Part shown: positions 54,922 to 63,894 of the stretch, piece after piece
Layout: each line of letters opens with the position of its first letter
Numbering within the stretch: position 1 is the first letter of the stretch
Assembly (NCBI RefSeq): GCF_003014655.1
Contig: NZ_PYAT01000001.1
Span: 395,827-459,826, forward strand
Origin: Planomicrobium soli
GTDB taxonomy: Bacteria; Bacillota; Bacilli; Bacillales_A; Planococcaceae
Direction of reading: 5' to 3'
DNA: 64,000 nt
Notes under the pieces: generated by a model
Seen by the model: the letters and a program-made list of their open reading frames with translations, nothing else
Databases searched by the model: none
What the model was told of the DNA's origin: nothing
Position numbers and translations under genes: made by a program

Positions 54922-54984
54922 CAAAAAAAACCTCTCCCGCACTAAAGCTAGTTCGACTCTAACTTTAGATGCATTAAGAGAAAG
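54922..54984 (-). terminator. chrA terminator
   Basis: An inner stem (CTAAAGTTAG against CTAGCTTTAG) sits inside a longer imperfect stem (CCTTTCTC against GGGAGAGG) and is followed by eight T residues on the minus strand. Confidence 0.75.
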
Positions 54985-55024
54985 GCTCTTGTTCCTGTAT
55001 GAAAAATCAAATTTCTTTCACCTT

Positions 55025-56218
55025 TTATAGTAAGGTCAATAGCGATCCACCAATGGCTCCGCAAATTACGATGACCCAAGGCGGCAGTTTCCAATAAACC
55101 AACATGCTAAACAATACGGCGGCCAATGCAAAATCCATTGGCTCCAGGATTGAGCTTGTCCAAATCGGTGTATAAAAGGCCGAAATCAAGATGCCAAGAA
55201 CGGCGGCATTGACTCCCATCACTGCGCCTTTGATTTTTTTGTTATTCCGGAGCATATCCCAAAAAGGCAAGGCTCCTAATATCAACAAGAAGGCCGGCAG
55301 GAAAATTGCGACGGTCGCAAACAGTCCGCCTTGCCATCCATTCATCACAGTGCCAAGGTATGCGGCAAAAGTGAAAAGCGGTCCCGGAACCGCTTGTGTA
55401 GCACCATAGCCCGCCAAAAATGCTTCTTCGCTCAGCCAGCCAGTCGGAACAAACTCCTGTTCCAGCAAAGGCAATACAACATGTCCGCCCCCGAATACCA
55501 GAGATCCTGATCGGTAGAAGCTATCAAACATGGCTACCCAGTATGAACCTGTAGCTTCCCGCAGAATTGGCAATAAAAACAGCAGAGCAAAAAATAATCC
55601 GAGACATATTGCTGAAAATCGTTTCGCTATCGGAAATTGAACACGATTTTCATCGGTTTCCGCACTATTTCTATAAAGAAAATATCCGATCACAGCAGCT
55701 ATCAATATCACGCCCACTTGTGTAAACGTCGATTGCCAAAAAAGTGTTGCCACAAGCACAAATAACGCAATCGCTTTTCTGTTCAAGTCAGGTGCCAAGT
55801 TTTTCGCCATTCCCAAAATGGCGTGCGCTACAACAACCACAGCAACGATTTTCAATCCATGAATCCACCCTGATTCTGCAACGTCAAAGTTTTGCAGAAT
55901 CAGGGCGAACAAAATCAATGCTATGACCGAAGGCAGCGTAAATCCAATGAAGGAAACGATTCCACCTAATACGCCTCCACGCATGACCCCAATCCCGATA
56001 CCCACCTGGCTGCTGGCAGGCCCTGGAAGAAATTGAGCAAGGGCTACTAGATCTGCATAGCTTTTTTCATCCATCCACTTTCTTCTCCGGATATATTCTT
56101 CATGAAAATACCCCAAGTGTGCGATTGGCCCACCAAATGAAGTGAGGCCGAGACGCGTTGAAACAAAAAGAATTTCCATTAATGATTTAAAGCTTGTTCT
56201 TGAGTTGTTTGAATTCAT
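55025..56218 (-). CDS. chrA: Chromate transporter ChrA
   Basis: CHR family efflux protein that lowers cytoplasmic chromate, 397 aa with about ten membrane segments. Two homologous halves are visible, each with its signature: GGPIAHLGYF and FLPGPASSQVG in the first, GGGHVVLP and AVPGPLFTFAAYLG in the second. It follows a padR-type gene by 16 bases, so it is probably derepressed through that regulator. The inducer may or may not be chromate. Confidence 0.93.
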   Translation of the reverse strand: MNSNNSRTSFKSLMEILFVSTRLGLTSFGGPIAHLGYFHEEYIRRRKWMDEKSYADLVALAQFLPGPASSQVGIGIGVMRGGVLGGIVSFIGFTLPSVIALILFALILQNFDVAESGWIHGLKIVAVVVVAHAILGMAKNLAPDLNRKAIALFVLVATLFWQSTFTQVGVILIAAVIGYFLYRNSAETDENRVQFPIAKRFSAICLGLFFALLFLLPILREATGSYWVAMFDSFYRSGSLVFGGGHVVLPLLEQEFVPTGWLSEEAFLAGYGATQAVPGPLFTFAAYLGTVMNGWQGGLFATVAIFLPAFLLILGALPFWDMLRNNKKIKGAVMGVNAAVLGILISAFYTPIWTSSILEPMDFALAAVLFSMLVYWKLPPWVIVICGAIGGSLLTLL

Positions 56219-56234
56219 AATTCTCTCCTTTGGA

Positions 56235-56543
56235 TCAGTCTTTGATTTCTTTAAAGAGTTCGTACGCTTTTTTCTGGGCTTCGACCAGAATTTGTTCTCC
56301 TTTTTCAGTAATGCTGTAATATTTCCTGATTTTCCCTTCCACGTTCCGGTCTTCCCGTGTTAAGAGACCGTCCGATTCCATCGAATGAAGAATGGGATAA
56401 AGTGTCCCCGGACCTATACTATAGCCATGCTCTCTCAACTCCTCCAACATCCAAGAACCGAAAATGGGGCTCTCTTTTGCATGGTGCAAGATATGGATAT
56501 GGATAAAGCCCAAAAAGAGTTTACGCAATACTTTATCTTCCAA
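56235..56543 (-). CDS. PadR-family transcriptional regulator
   Basis: A 102-aa PadR winged-helix protein: FIHIHILHHAKESPIFGSWM, then SIGPGTLYPILHSMESDGLL as the recognition helix region, and a short C-terminal dimer helix. Members repress detoxification and efflux genes until a ligand binds. It is first in an operon with chrA. Two perfect palindromes lie 44-77 bases upstream and are likely its operators. Confidence 0.9.
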   Translation of the reverse strand: MEDKVLRKLFLGFIHIHILHHAKESPIFGSWMLEELREHGYSIGPGTLYPILHSMESDGLLTREDRNVEGKIRKYYSITEKGEQILVEAQKKAYELFKEIKD

Positions 56544-56586
56544 TAGATTACTTCCCCCTTGTTATCGATTCTAAATAATGGTTTTC

Positions 56587-56620
56587 AATATCGCCCTTCG
56601 ATATTAATACTACTAGTATT
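56587..56620 (-). promoter_or_regulatory. Two adjacent perfect palindromes upstream of padR-chrA
   Basis: AATATCG-CCCTT-CGATATT (56587-56605) and AATACT-ACT-AGTATT (56606-56620) lie side by side. The second has the ATACT/AGTAT character reported for some PadR operators. Both lie where the padR promoter should be. Confidence 0.6.
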
Positions 56621-56718
56621 ACCATATCATAAATGAATTTTTAGAATTGCTTAGTACTGTAAAATTTACAATAGTTTAATATTAAGAACGAGTGATCTGC
56701 GAAACAGTTTTCCAATCA

Positions 56719-56783
56719 ATAAAAGACCAAATAGAATTTTCACATCATAGATTCATGATGGTCAATTCCATTTGGTCTTTATT
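56719..56783 (-). terminator. Terminator after the alcohol dehydrogenase gene
   Basis: AAAGACCAAAT pairs with ATTTGGTCTTT around a 40-base interior that itself holds a smaller hairpin (CATCAT/ATGATG). T-rich flanks on both sides make it usable in both directions. The rest of the 56544-56859 gap holds only the palindromes noted separately. Confidence 0.6.
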
Positions 56784-56859
56784 GTCTTCTGCAAGAAAAA
56801 CAGCTGCAATTAATATTAACATTGAATTCTTCAGCTGACTTTGAAAGTTTTGGCGATGC

Positions 56860-57900
56860 TTAAATTGTGCTGGTATCAATCACAAAACGGTACTTCACAT
56901 CTGAAGCCAATACGCGCTCATAGGCCTCGTCAATTTGATCAGCGGAAATCACTTCTATCTTAGGAACAATACTGTGTTCGGCACAGAAATTCAACATCTC
57001 CTGCGTCTCACGAATGCCTCCAATCATTGAACCTGCAAATGAACGGCGGTGTCCAATGAGGGAAAATACATTTACTTCTAGCGGCTCTGGAGGCGCACCC
57101 ACGTTTACTAACGTACCATCGAGTGATAATAACGAGAAATAAGCATCTATGTCGATTTTTGCGCTTACCGTATTAATGATTAAATCAAAGTTTCCAGCCA
57201 GTTTCTCGAAGGTTTCAGGATCACTGGTAGCATAGTAATCTTTTGCACCAAATTCCAAACCGTCTTCTTTTTTACTTAATGATTGTGAAAGGACGGTAAC
57301 ATCCGCACCCATTGCTGCTGCAATCTTGACAGCAACATGGCCTAGGCCGCCCATACCGACAACCGCCACTTTTTTGCCCGGGCCAGCTCCCCAATGGTTC
57401 AATGGAGAATATGTCGTAATCCCTGCACATAGTAAAGGTGCTGCGGCGTCAAGTTCAATGCCATCAGGTATCTGCACGACAAAATCTTCCGTTACTACAA
57501 TATGTGTGGAATAGCCGCCTTGAGTAGGTTCACCATATTTGTCAACACCGGCATAGGTAGGGACATTTCCATTTAGGCAGTACTGTTCTTCACCTTTTTG
57601 GCAATTTACGCATTCTCCGCATGAATCAACCATGCACCCGACCCCAACACGATCACCGACTTTGTATTTCGTAACTTCCGCTCCCACTTCTGTAACAATC
57701 CCAGCAATTTCATGTCCCGGTACAAGAGGATAGTTCACTGGACCCCATTCACCGTGTGCAGTATGGATATCCGAATGGCATATCCCTGCAAATTTGATTT
57801 CAATCAGGACATCCTGGGCATCAAGGTCGCGGCGTATAATTTCCGCCTCGCGAAAAGCTTTGTCCGGACCATCTACAGCTCGTGCTTTAACAGTTAACAT
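56860..57900 (-). CDS. Zinc-dependent alcohol/aldehyde reductase (MDR, YahK/CAD type)
   Basis: Medium-chain dehydrogenase of the cinnamyl alcohol dehydrogenase/YahK group, which uses NADPH to reduce aldehydes. Catalytic zinc ligands are in GICHSDIH and PGHEIAG, and the structural zinc site is the four-Cys run [15 protein letters not shown] with one Cys before it. The nucleotide motif is [12 protein letters not shown]. Length is 346 aa. The divergent MerR regulator and the shared operator sequence suggest induction by reactive aldehydes, as for B. subtilis AdhR. Confidence 0.92.
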   Translation of the reverse strand: MLTVKARAVDGPDKAFREAEIIRRDLDAQDVLIEIKFAGICHSDIHTAHGEWGPVNYPLVPGHEIAGIVTEVGAEVTKYKVGDRVGVGCMVDSCGECVNCQKGEEQYCLNGNVPTYAGVDKYGEPTQGGYSTHIVVTEDFVVQIPDGIELDAAAPLLCAGITTYSPLNHWGAGPGKKVAVVGMGGLGHVAVKIAAAMGADVTVLSQSLSKKEDGLEFGAKDYYATSDPETFEKLAGNFDLIINTVSAKIDIDAYFSLLSLDGTLVNVGAPPEPLEVNVFSLIGHRRSFAGSMIGGIRETQEMLNFCAEHSIVPKIEVISADQIDEAYERVLASDVKYRFVIDTSTI

Positions 57901-58013
57901 ATGAAACCCTCCTATACATTTTTACGAGAATCAATTTGTAAAGGCCATTAATGAAGCACTGGATCAAGCTTTCCACTAATACTTTCTGCCTTACTTTGTT
58001 CTCTTAAGAAACA

Positions 58014-58044
58014 ATAATAATCCTTATAGTTAACTCTAGGTCAA
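58014..58044 (-). promoter_or_regulatory. MerR-type promoter of the alcohol dehydrogenase gene
   Basis: On the minus strand TTGACC (58039-58044) and TATTAT (58014-58019) are separated by 19 bases, the over-long spacing typical of MerR-activated promoters. The spacer carries CTAGAGTTAACT, the operator half repeated in front of the regulator gene. Confidence 0.8.
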
Positions 58045-58207
58045 GTGATAAGTTGCGTTTCCTGCTGCATATCTACAAACCGTTTATCCTTGCTGCCAGT
58101 TAAATGGTTTTTGAAATTAGATATTGCCCTTACAATCAGAATTATTTTCAACTTCCGTAAAATCGGCTTTGACATTCAAACATTGCCATGATAAATTCCT
58201 TAGGAAA

Positions 58208-58230
58208 CTAGAGTTAACTCAAAGTATAAT
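58208..58230 (+). promoter_or_regulatory. Regulator-gene operator and -10
   Basis: CTAGAGTTAACTC (58208-58220) repeats the operator found in the divergent promoter and lies directly before TATAAT (58225-58230). The -35 is weak. The regulator therefore probably controls its own gene. The rest of the 57901-58250 gap shows no gene. Confidence 0.65.
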
Positions 58231-58250
58231 TAAGATATAGGAGGTAGAAA

Positions 58251-58667
58251 ATGAAGACATATTCTATCGGTGAAGTCGCAAAAGAATTGAATTTAACTGT
58301 TTATACTCTACGCTACTACGATAAGGAAGGGCTTATGCCTTTTGTAGAACGGACTCCTAGCGGAACGCGGTTGTTCAAAGAATCCGATATCAGTGCTCTA
58401 CGAATAATTGAATGTTTGAAAGCTACCGCAATGCCAATTAAGGAAATAAAAAGTTTTATTGATTGGTGCTCGGACGGGGATTCTTCCCTGCAGCAACGGT
58501 ATGAGATGTTTATGGAACGAAAAGCCATTGTAGAAGCTCAAATAGAAGAACTGCAAAAGACAATGGAAGTTATTGAACATAAATGTTTCTATTATAAAGT
58601 TGCATTAGATGCAGGCACTGAAGATATTCATAAAAAAGATAAAAATGAGATTTCCCTTCCTAACTAA
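58251..58667 (+). CDS. MerR-family regulator (AdhR/NmlR-like)
   Basis: A 138-aa MerR protein: an N-terminal winged helix (YSIGEVAKELNLTVYTLRYYDKEG), a dimer coiled coil (about 80-120) and a short C-terminal tail. Cys residues at about 61, 75 and 117 could act in aldehyde or thiol sensing, as in NmlR/AdhR. It is divergent from the aldehyde reductase gene, and the operator layout supports activation of both. GGAGG precedes the ATG. Confidence 0.9.
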   Translation: MKTYSIGEVAKELNLTVYTLRYYDKEGLMPFVERTPSGTRLFKESDISALRIIECLKATAMPIKEIKSFIDWCSDGDSSLQQRYEMFMERKAIVEAQIEELQKTMEVIEHKCFYYKVALDAGTEDIHKKDKNEISLPN

Positions 58668-58787
58668 AAGAAACCCATCTGCAGTGAACTAAGATCCATT
58701 TCATAAACAGTTCAATAAAAGCGAAAGTACAGCATAAACTTCGATAAGTTAACGCTGGTATTCACAAATTTTTAAAAAACGAGAAAA

Positions 58788-58833
58788 GACGTTCGCTAAG
58801 TGTTTCAACACTTTGCGAACGTTCTTTTATTTC
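58788..58833 (+). terminator. MerR gene terminator
   Basis: A long hairpin (GTTCGCTAAGTGT against ACACTTTGCGAAC, one mismatch) is followed by GTTCTTTTATTT. The remaining sequence up to dsdA holds a second small hairpin (GGAGC/GCTCC near 58905) but no gene. Confidence 0.75.
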
Positions 58834-58954
58834 TTAATACTTTTATGAATGGACAACAACCGGATCCCTTAAAATTACAGCTTTCTTTTTAGCGCCCGTT
58901 TATTTCGGAGCAAAAACGTAAATGGCTCCGAAAAGAATCTCAGCAAAAATTTTT

Positions 58955-58978
58955 AAAAAAATATAGGTCCGCCTATTT
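58955..58978 (-). terminator. Weak dsdA terminator
   Basis: A five-base stem (ATAGG/CCTAT) that overlaps the dsdA stop codon is followed by ATTTTTTT on the minus strand. The stem is short, so efficiency is doubtful. Confidence 0.45.
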
Positions 58979-60301
58979 TAAAAGCCCTTTCCCTTTTTCG
59001 TAGAAGTTTTCCATATCTTCCTTCGGCACAAGCGCCCCGCCTGTCGCCCAAACGATGTGCACCGCTTTTTCCGCATTGATGCCATTTTCTTCGCAATAGC
59101 CTGATTGCAAAATCTTATGGGGACCGCATAAGCCAGCCGCGGCTGATGGTTCGACGTAAATTTCTTCGCTGTCTGCCAAAAGCGCCAGCAGCTCAAATAA
59201 CTCATTGTCTTCAAGTGTGTAAACACCGCTGACTAGCTGCTCACTAAAGGCAGAAGCGAAACTCGATGGCCGTCCAACTGCAAGGCCGTCGCCTTCGGTA
59301 CAGTTATCGATGCCAAAATCCTGGACACAGATTTTTTCTTTCAAACCAGTCATCAAACCAAGGAGGACAGCCGGTGAGTGGGTCGGTTCTACGAAAAAGC
59401 AGTGGACGTTGTCACCAAAAACTTGCTTCAAGCCGAAGGTGATGCCACCCGGTGCGCCGCCAACTCCGCATGGCAAGTAGACAAAAAGCGGATGTTCTTT
59501 ATCAATTGCAATATTTTCGTCTTTCAATTGCTTTTGGAGCCGAAAAGCGGCTACGCTATAACCAAGAAATAGGTTTCTCGACTTTTCATCATCGACAAAA
59601 TAAGCGTTCGGTGTTTGCAATGTTTCCTCACGGCCATTCGCAATTGCTTTTCCAAAATCGCCGTCAACTTCATGGACTGTTGCCCCTTTTTCACGCAGCA
59701 GCTCTTTCTTCCATGGCTTGGCATCAGCCGACATGTAGACGGAAACATCAAATCCAAGCTCAGCGCTAATAATGCCTATGCTTAGCCCGAGATTTCCAGT
59801 AGAGCCGACCCCGATCGCATATTGGCTGAAAAACTGTTTGAATGTTTCATCAGCGAATGCTTTGTAATTGTCGTCTTTTGTAATCAAACCGGCACTAAGC
59901 GCCAGCTGTTCGGCATGGTGCAGCACTTCATATACACCGCCACGCGCTTTAACAGAACCGGCAATCGCTAGTTCATTGTCGCATTTTAGGTATAACTCAC
60001 CTTGGATATGTGTTTCAAAATAACTGCTCAATGCCTTTTTCATTTCCGGAATAAGCCGGAAAGGCGATTCAACGATTCCTCCCGTTTCCTGCGTTGCCGG
60101 AAATACTTCAGCAAGATAAGGCGCAAAGCGAAGCCAGAGCGCTTCCGCTTCTTCCATGTCTGTTCTTGATAGCGGCAAGTGAGTATCCTTTATTGCCTTT
60201 TGTTTTGGATTCAGCCAAACGATTGGCTCTAAATCCACAATTTTTTTCAGCTGGGGGTCCCGCTGTATCCACTGTTCTTTGGTCTGTTGCCCAAAAACCA
60301 T
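58973..60301 (-). CDS. dsdA: D-serine dehydratase
   Basis: PLP enzyme that deaminates D-serine to pyruvate, protecting against this wall and growth inhibitor. The PLP Lys is in AGSVKARGG (near residue 118), the glycine-rich phosphate loop is GVGSTGNLGLS, and PCGVGGAPGG is conserved. I start at ATG 60301, eight bases after AAAGGA, giving 442 aa as in other bacteria. No dsdC-type regulator is adjacent. Confidence 0.94.
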   Translation of the reverse strand: MVFGQQTKEQWIQRDPQLKKIVDLEPIVWLNPKQKAIKDTHLPLSRTDMEEAEALWLRFAPYLAEVFPATQETGGIVESPFRLIPEMKKALSSYFETHIQGELYLKCDNELAIAGSVKARGGVYEVLHHAEQLALSAGLITKDDNYKAFADETFKQFFSQYAIGVGSTGNLGLSIGIISAELGFDVSVYMSADAKPWKKELLREKGATVHEVDGDFGKAIANGREETLQTPNAYFVDDEKSRNLFLGYSVAAFRLQKQLKDENIAIDKEHPLFVYLPCGVGGAPGGITFGLKQVFGDNVHCFFVEPTHSPAVLLGLMTGLKEKICVQDFGIDNCTEGDGLAVGRPSSFASAFSEQLVSGVYTLEDNELFELLALLADSEEIYVEPSAAAGLCGPHKILQSGYCEENGINAEKAVHIVWATGGALVPKEDMENFYEKGKGLLK

Positions 60302-60587
60302 AATGCTCATCCTTTCAATAAAGATTTGCTTTTTACTTTCATGATACAAGAACATCGTCAAAAAGATAGGTGAATATCTATTCCAAATAACACTGCTTTC
60401 TTGTAATAGAGGTTGTATGAAGCATTCAACTTCTAAAACCATTCAGTTAGGATTAGATTTGAAATATAGAAAGTGAAAACTAACCGACTCTAGCCAAAAT
60501 TAAGACGATGACAACGATGGCTTTTATACACATCGTTTTCTTGAATATCTTTTAGTGGATTTTTCTATAAGGATATTTTGCCTAGTA

Positions 60588-61295
60588 TTAATTTTTTAGA
60601 TTATTAAAAAAAGCGTATAAATCATCTGCGTGATAAGTTTTAAAAAGAAGCGCATCCGGGTCAAATACAAGAATGACCGGAAATTGTTCAATCCTTAAAT
60701 CTTTTTTATAATCTATAACATGATCTTCATCATACTCAATCCATGCAGCTACAGCTTCATGTTCTGTCCCTTCCAGTATATCCAATACATTTCCGTACAA
60801 AGAATCCTGCATTTCCACTGGCACAGTACCGCCATTTTCATACATGACGACGATATTGAATCCATCTATATGTGATAGAAACCGCGAATACTTTTCTTCG
60901 TGAGACATCTCTAATAAGACCAATTCCATTGGATAACCTTCGAATTTATTTCCCCTTGGCGGATTAACCAGCACTTTTTGCCCCTTTTTTATATCGTCGA
61001 TCGACGCAGCTCTTCCATCCTCATATTTCATCCGTGTTTCTTCTGATAATCTAGCCATATAGGAGTATCCTTCATCGGTTATGCCAGCGCCTTTTCTATC
61101 TCGCTTTTCCCATTCCGAAATATCAATAATAAGACTGTTGTCATCATTATCTATTTCCCATACTGTGCCGATCATTTTGTCATCTTTATAATGTCTGTGT
61201 GGATTTGCTTCATTAAGGTCTATGCTTCTACCGCAAGCGGAAATTAATAATAAAAGAAATACCCATATAACCAACCAGCAAATTCTTCGATACAA
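60588..61295 (-). CDS. Putative lipoprotein, thioredoxin-like C-terminus
   Basis: TTG 61295 lies seven bases after GGGAGG and gives a clean lipoprotein signal ending in LISACG. The ATG further upstream lacks a good site and would put about 24 residues before the signal. After the Cys comes a beta-rich domain (about 35-120) reminiscent of DUF3221. A C-terminal part (about 130-235) looks like a thioredoxin fold without a CXXC pair: VVMYENGG, WIEYDEDH, FPVILVFDPDALLFKTY. It is a single gene; function is unknown. Both domain suggestions are tentative. Confidence 0.65.
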   Translation of the reverse strand: MYRRICWLVIWVFLLLLISACGRSIDLNEANPHRHYKDDKMIGTVWEIDNDDNSLIIDISEWEKRDRKGAGITDEGYSYMARLSEETRMKYEDGRAASIDDIKKGQKVLVNPPRGNKFEGYPMELVLLEMSHEEKYSRFLSHIDGFNIVVMYENGGTVPVEMQDSLYGNVLDILEGTEHEAVAAWIEYDEDHVIDYKKDLRIEQFPVILVFDPDALLFKTYHADDLYAFFNNLKN

Positions 61296-61536
61296 ATAAT
61301 TTCCTCCCTCTTTTGAGCTGACATGGTTAACACCCCTATTTCTCTTCACATTCTGCACCCATTCCATTTATATCCACTATATCATGGCTGAAAGATTGTA
61401 AGCAGGCCAAGGGCACAAAGATTCGCTTCTTAAGCATGACTTTTAACTATCAAATTAGAAGCGCCCTGCATCTTAAAGTTTAAGTTCTATAGTATAATGA
61501 TGTTTGCCTAATATTTAATTTGAAGAGGTGCTCAGT
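61296..61536. other. Divergent gap between the lipoprotein gene and pabA
   Basis: The only signal I can support is a perfect TATAAT on the plus strand near 61492, about 40 bases before the pabA start, with a weak -35. No gene is seen. Confidence 0.45.
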
Positions 61537-62151
61537 GTGATCGTTCTTATCGATAACCACGATTCATTCACTTATAATCTTGTCCAATACTTTCTGCAAA
61601 TAGATCCTGCTGTTCTGGTATATCAGGACGGTGAAATTTCACCTTCAGCTATTGCAGAACTAGAGCCCGATTTGCTTGTTTTGTCTCCCGGGCCAGGAAA
61701 ACCCCGAAAGTCTGAAATTCTGCAGACGCTCTCTGACCAAATTCCTATACTGGGAGTCTGCCTCGGCCATCAAACAATAGTGGAGCATTTTGGCGGCAAA
61801 GTTGTAAAGGGACAGCAACCGGTCCATGGCAAAATCTCGCTTGTCAGCCATGAAGAGTCCAGGATATTTGCCGGTATTCCAAACCCGACACCTGTAGTGC
61901 GTTACCATTCGCTGGTTGCAGACGAAGAAACGATGCCAAAAACGCTTGCTGTGACGGCCCGGTCTGAGGATGGTGCCATCATGGCGGTGCGGCATACTAC
62001 TCTGCCAGTAGCTGGCATTCAGTTTCATCCGGAATCCATTTTAACGGGCGATGGGTTCTATATGCTAAAAAACGCATACAACCAAGCACTTGAATGGAAA
62101 AAGAAGCAGATTGGAGGTCTTATTCATGGCGAATCCTTATCTGCTGTTTGA
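61537..62151 (+). CDS. pabA: Aminodeoxychorismate synthase, glutaminase component
   Basis: Class I glutamine amidotransferase that supplies ammonia for p-aminobenzoate (folate) and possibly anthranilate synthesis. The motifs are IDNHDSFTYNLVQYF, LSPGPGKP, the Cys nucleophile in GVCLGHQ, and His-Glu in QFHPES. I start at GTG 61537, eight bases after AAGAGG, giving 204 aa. It overlaps the pabB start by 26 bases, so the two are coupled. Confidence 0.93.
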   Translation: MIVLIDNHDSFTYNLVQYFLQIDPAVLVYQDGEISPSAIAELEPDLLVLSPGPGKPRKSEILQTLSDQIPILGVCLGHQTIVEHFGGKVVKGQQPVHGKISLVSHEESRIFAGIPNPTPVVRYHSLVADEETMPKTLAVTARSEDGAIMAVRHTTLPVAGIQFHPESILTGDGFYMLKNAYNQALEWKKKQIGGLIHGESLSAV

Positions 62152-63874
62152 GTTTCCCAACGAACAAGGACACATCCAGCCGCTTGCCTTTTTAAATCCA
62201 GTAAAAGTTTTGAAAACCACGAATCTCGATGAAATCCCTAAACTTATGGACTCTCTCGAAACAGCCGTCAAGGCGGGTTATTATGCCGCCGGCTATGTAT
62301 CGTATGAAGCGGCTCCGGCCTTTAATCCGAAAATGAAGGTCCACTCTCAATCCGACCTTCCTTTAGTATGGTTCGGGTTATTTGAAAAACCGGGTGTTGC
62401 TGAAGAGAACTGGGATGCACTAGAAGAATACTCGGTATCAGAATGGCAGATGGCGGGTTCAATTCAACAATACCAGGAAGGAATCCGGAAGATCAAACAA
62501 GCGATTGAAGAAGGGCATACGTACCAGGTCAACTACACGGAACGATTGCATGCACAGTTTCAAGGAAGCGACCGGGCATTTTACCGGCAACTGGCACGTA
62601 ACCAGCAATCCAGCTACAGCGCTTATCTGGATTTTGGAAAAGATAAGATCCTCTCCGCTTCACCGGAATTGTTTTTTCGGATTGATGGCCAGAAAATCAC
62701 CGCCAGACCGATGAAAGGTACTGCTCCGCGAGGGCGCGTGACCGCTGAAGATGAACGCAATGTAGACCGGTTGCTCACTTCCGAAAAAGAGCGGGCGGAA
62801 AATCTGATGATTGTCGATTTGTTGCGCAACGATATCAGCCGCTTGGCAAAATCAGGAACGGTCACCGTCCCACGCATGTTCGAAGCAGAAAAATACCCGA
62901 CGGTCCATCAGCTAACGTCAACCGTACAAGCGGAAATAAACAAAGAACTCACTGTTTTTGATTGGTTCCGAGCCCTGTTTCCGTGCGGTTCGATTACAGG
63001 TGCACCCAAAATCAGCACAATGGAGTTTATCGCTGAACTGGAACAGTCTCCCCGGGAAGTTTATTGCGGCGCGATCGGTTTTATCACGCCAGAGAAAGAT
63101 GCGCTGTTCAACGTGCCGATCCGGACTGTAGTCATTGACGGCGAAAAAGGGACAGCCAGCTATGGCGTAGGCGGCGGCGTTACATGGGATTCCACATCGG
63201 AAGGTGAATACAAGGAACTTCTGACAAAAGCACAGGTTTTATCAGCACGGCGCCCAGTCTTCAAGTTATTGGAATCACTGAAATTGGAGGACGGAGTCTA
63301 CCCGTTGCGTTCTTATCATGTAGAGCGCCTTCGCGACTCTGCCAGTTATTTCAGTTTCAATTTCAATAAAGCAGCTATCGATAAACTGCTCGATCAATCT
63401 GCAAGAAACTACCCGAAAGGCTTGTTCAAAATAAGGTTGTTGATGGATAGATCCGGCGAACTTTCTATTGATGCCCAAACGGTTTCTCCGCTTTCGGAAC
63501 CTCTCGTTTGTTCTATTGCAACTTCACCTGTTGACAGCTCCGATCCGTTTTTATTCCATAAAACGACACACCGCCACGTTTATGATGAACATCAAAAAGC
63601 TGCTCCGCCAGAGGCTTTTTCAGTCTTGTTGTGGAATGAACAGGAGGAACTGACCGAATTCACTATTGGGAATATAGTGGCCGAGAAAGACGGCAAGTTC
63701 TACACTCCTCCGGTTTCATGCGGGTTATTGCCAGGCACTCTCCGGCAACACTTGCTCCAGACAGGGAAAATCGAAGAAAAACGCCTGCTTAAAAAGGATT
63801 TGGATAGCTTTGATGCCATCTGGTTTATTAACAGCGTACGTGGATGGTTGAAAGTGGATTTGTTAAACCAATAA
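62126..63874 (+). CDS. pabB: Fused aminodeoxychorismate synthase component I and lyase (PabB-PabC)
   Basis: A bifunctional p-aminobenzoate enzyme. The N-terminal 370 or so residues are the chorismate-binding domain (HTYQVNYTERLHAQF, SASPELFFRI, MKGTAPRGR, CGSITGAPKI). The C-terminal 200 are a class IV PLP lyase (LEDGVYPLRSYHVERL, the PLP Lys in LFKIRLLMD, TIGNIVAEKDG). Start ATG 62126 is eight bases after GGAGG, giving 582 aa. The fusion replaces a separate pabC gene. No other folate gene follows; an IS lies downstream. Confidence 0.93.
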   Translation: MANPYLLFEFPNEQGHIQPLAFLNPVKVLKTTNLDEIPKLMDSLETAVKAGYYAAGYVSYEAAPAFNPKMKVHSQSDLPLVWFGLFEKPGVAEENWDALEEYSVSEWQMAGSIQQYQEGIRKIKQAIEEGHTYQVNYTERLHAQFQGSDRAFYRQLARNQQSSYSAYLDFGKDKILSASPELFFRIDGQKITARPMKGTAPRGRVTAEDERNVDRLLTSEKERAENLMIVDLLRNDISRLAKSGTVTVPRMFEAEKYPTVHQLTSTVQAEINKELTVFDWFRALFPCGSITGAPKISTMEFIAELEQSPREVYCGAIGFITPEKDALFNVPIRTVVIDGEKGTASYGVGGGVTWDSTSEGEYKELLTKAQVLSARRPVFKLLESLKLEDGVYPLRSYHVERLRDSASYFSFNFNKAAIDKLLDQSARNYPKGLFKIRLLMDRSGELSIDAQTVSPLSEPLVCSIATSPVDSSDPFLFHKTTHRHVYDEHQKAAPPEAFSVLLWNEQEELTEFTIGNIVAEKDGKFYTPPVSCGLLPGTLRQHLLQTGKIEEKRLLKKDLDSFDAIWFINSVRGWLKVDLLNQ

Positions 63875-63894
63875 AAAAAGTACATGGCTTTAAT

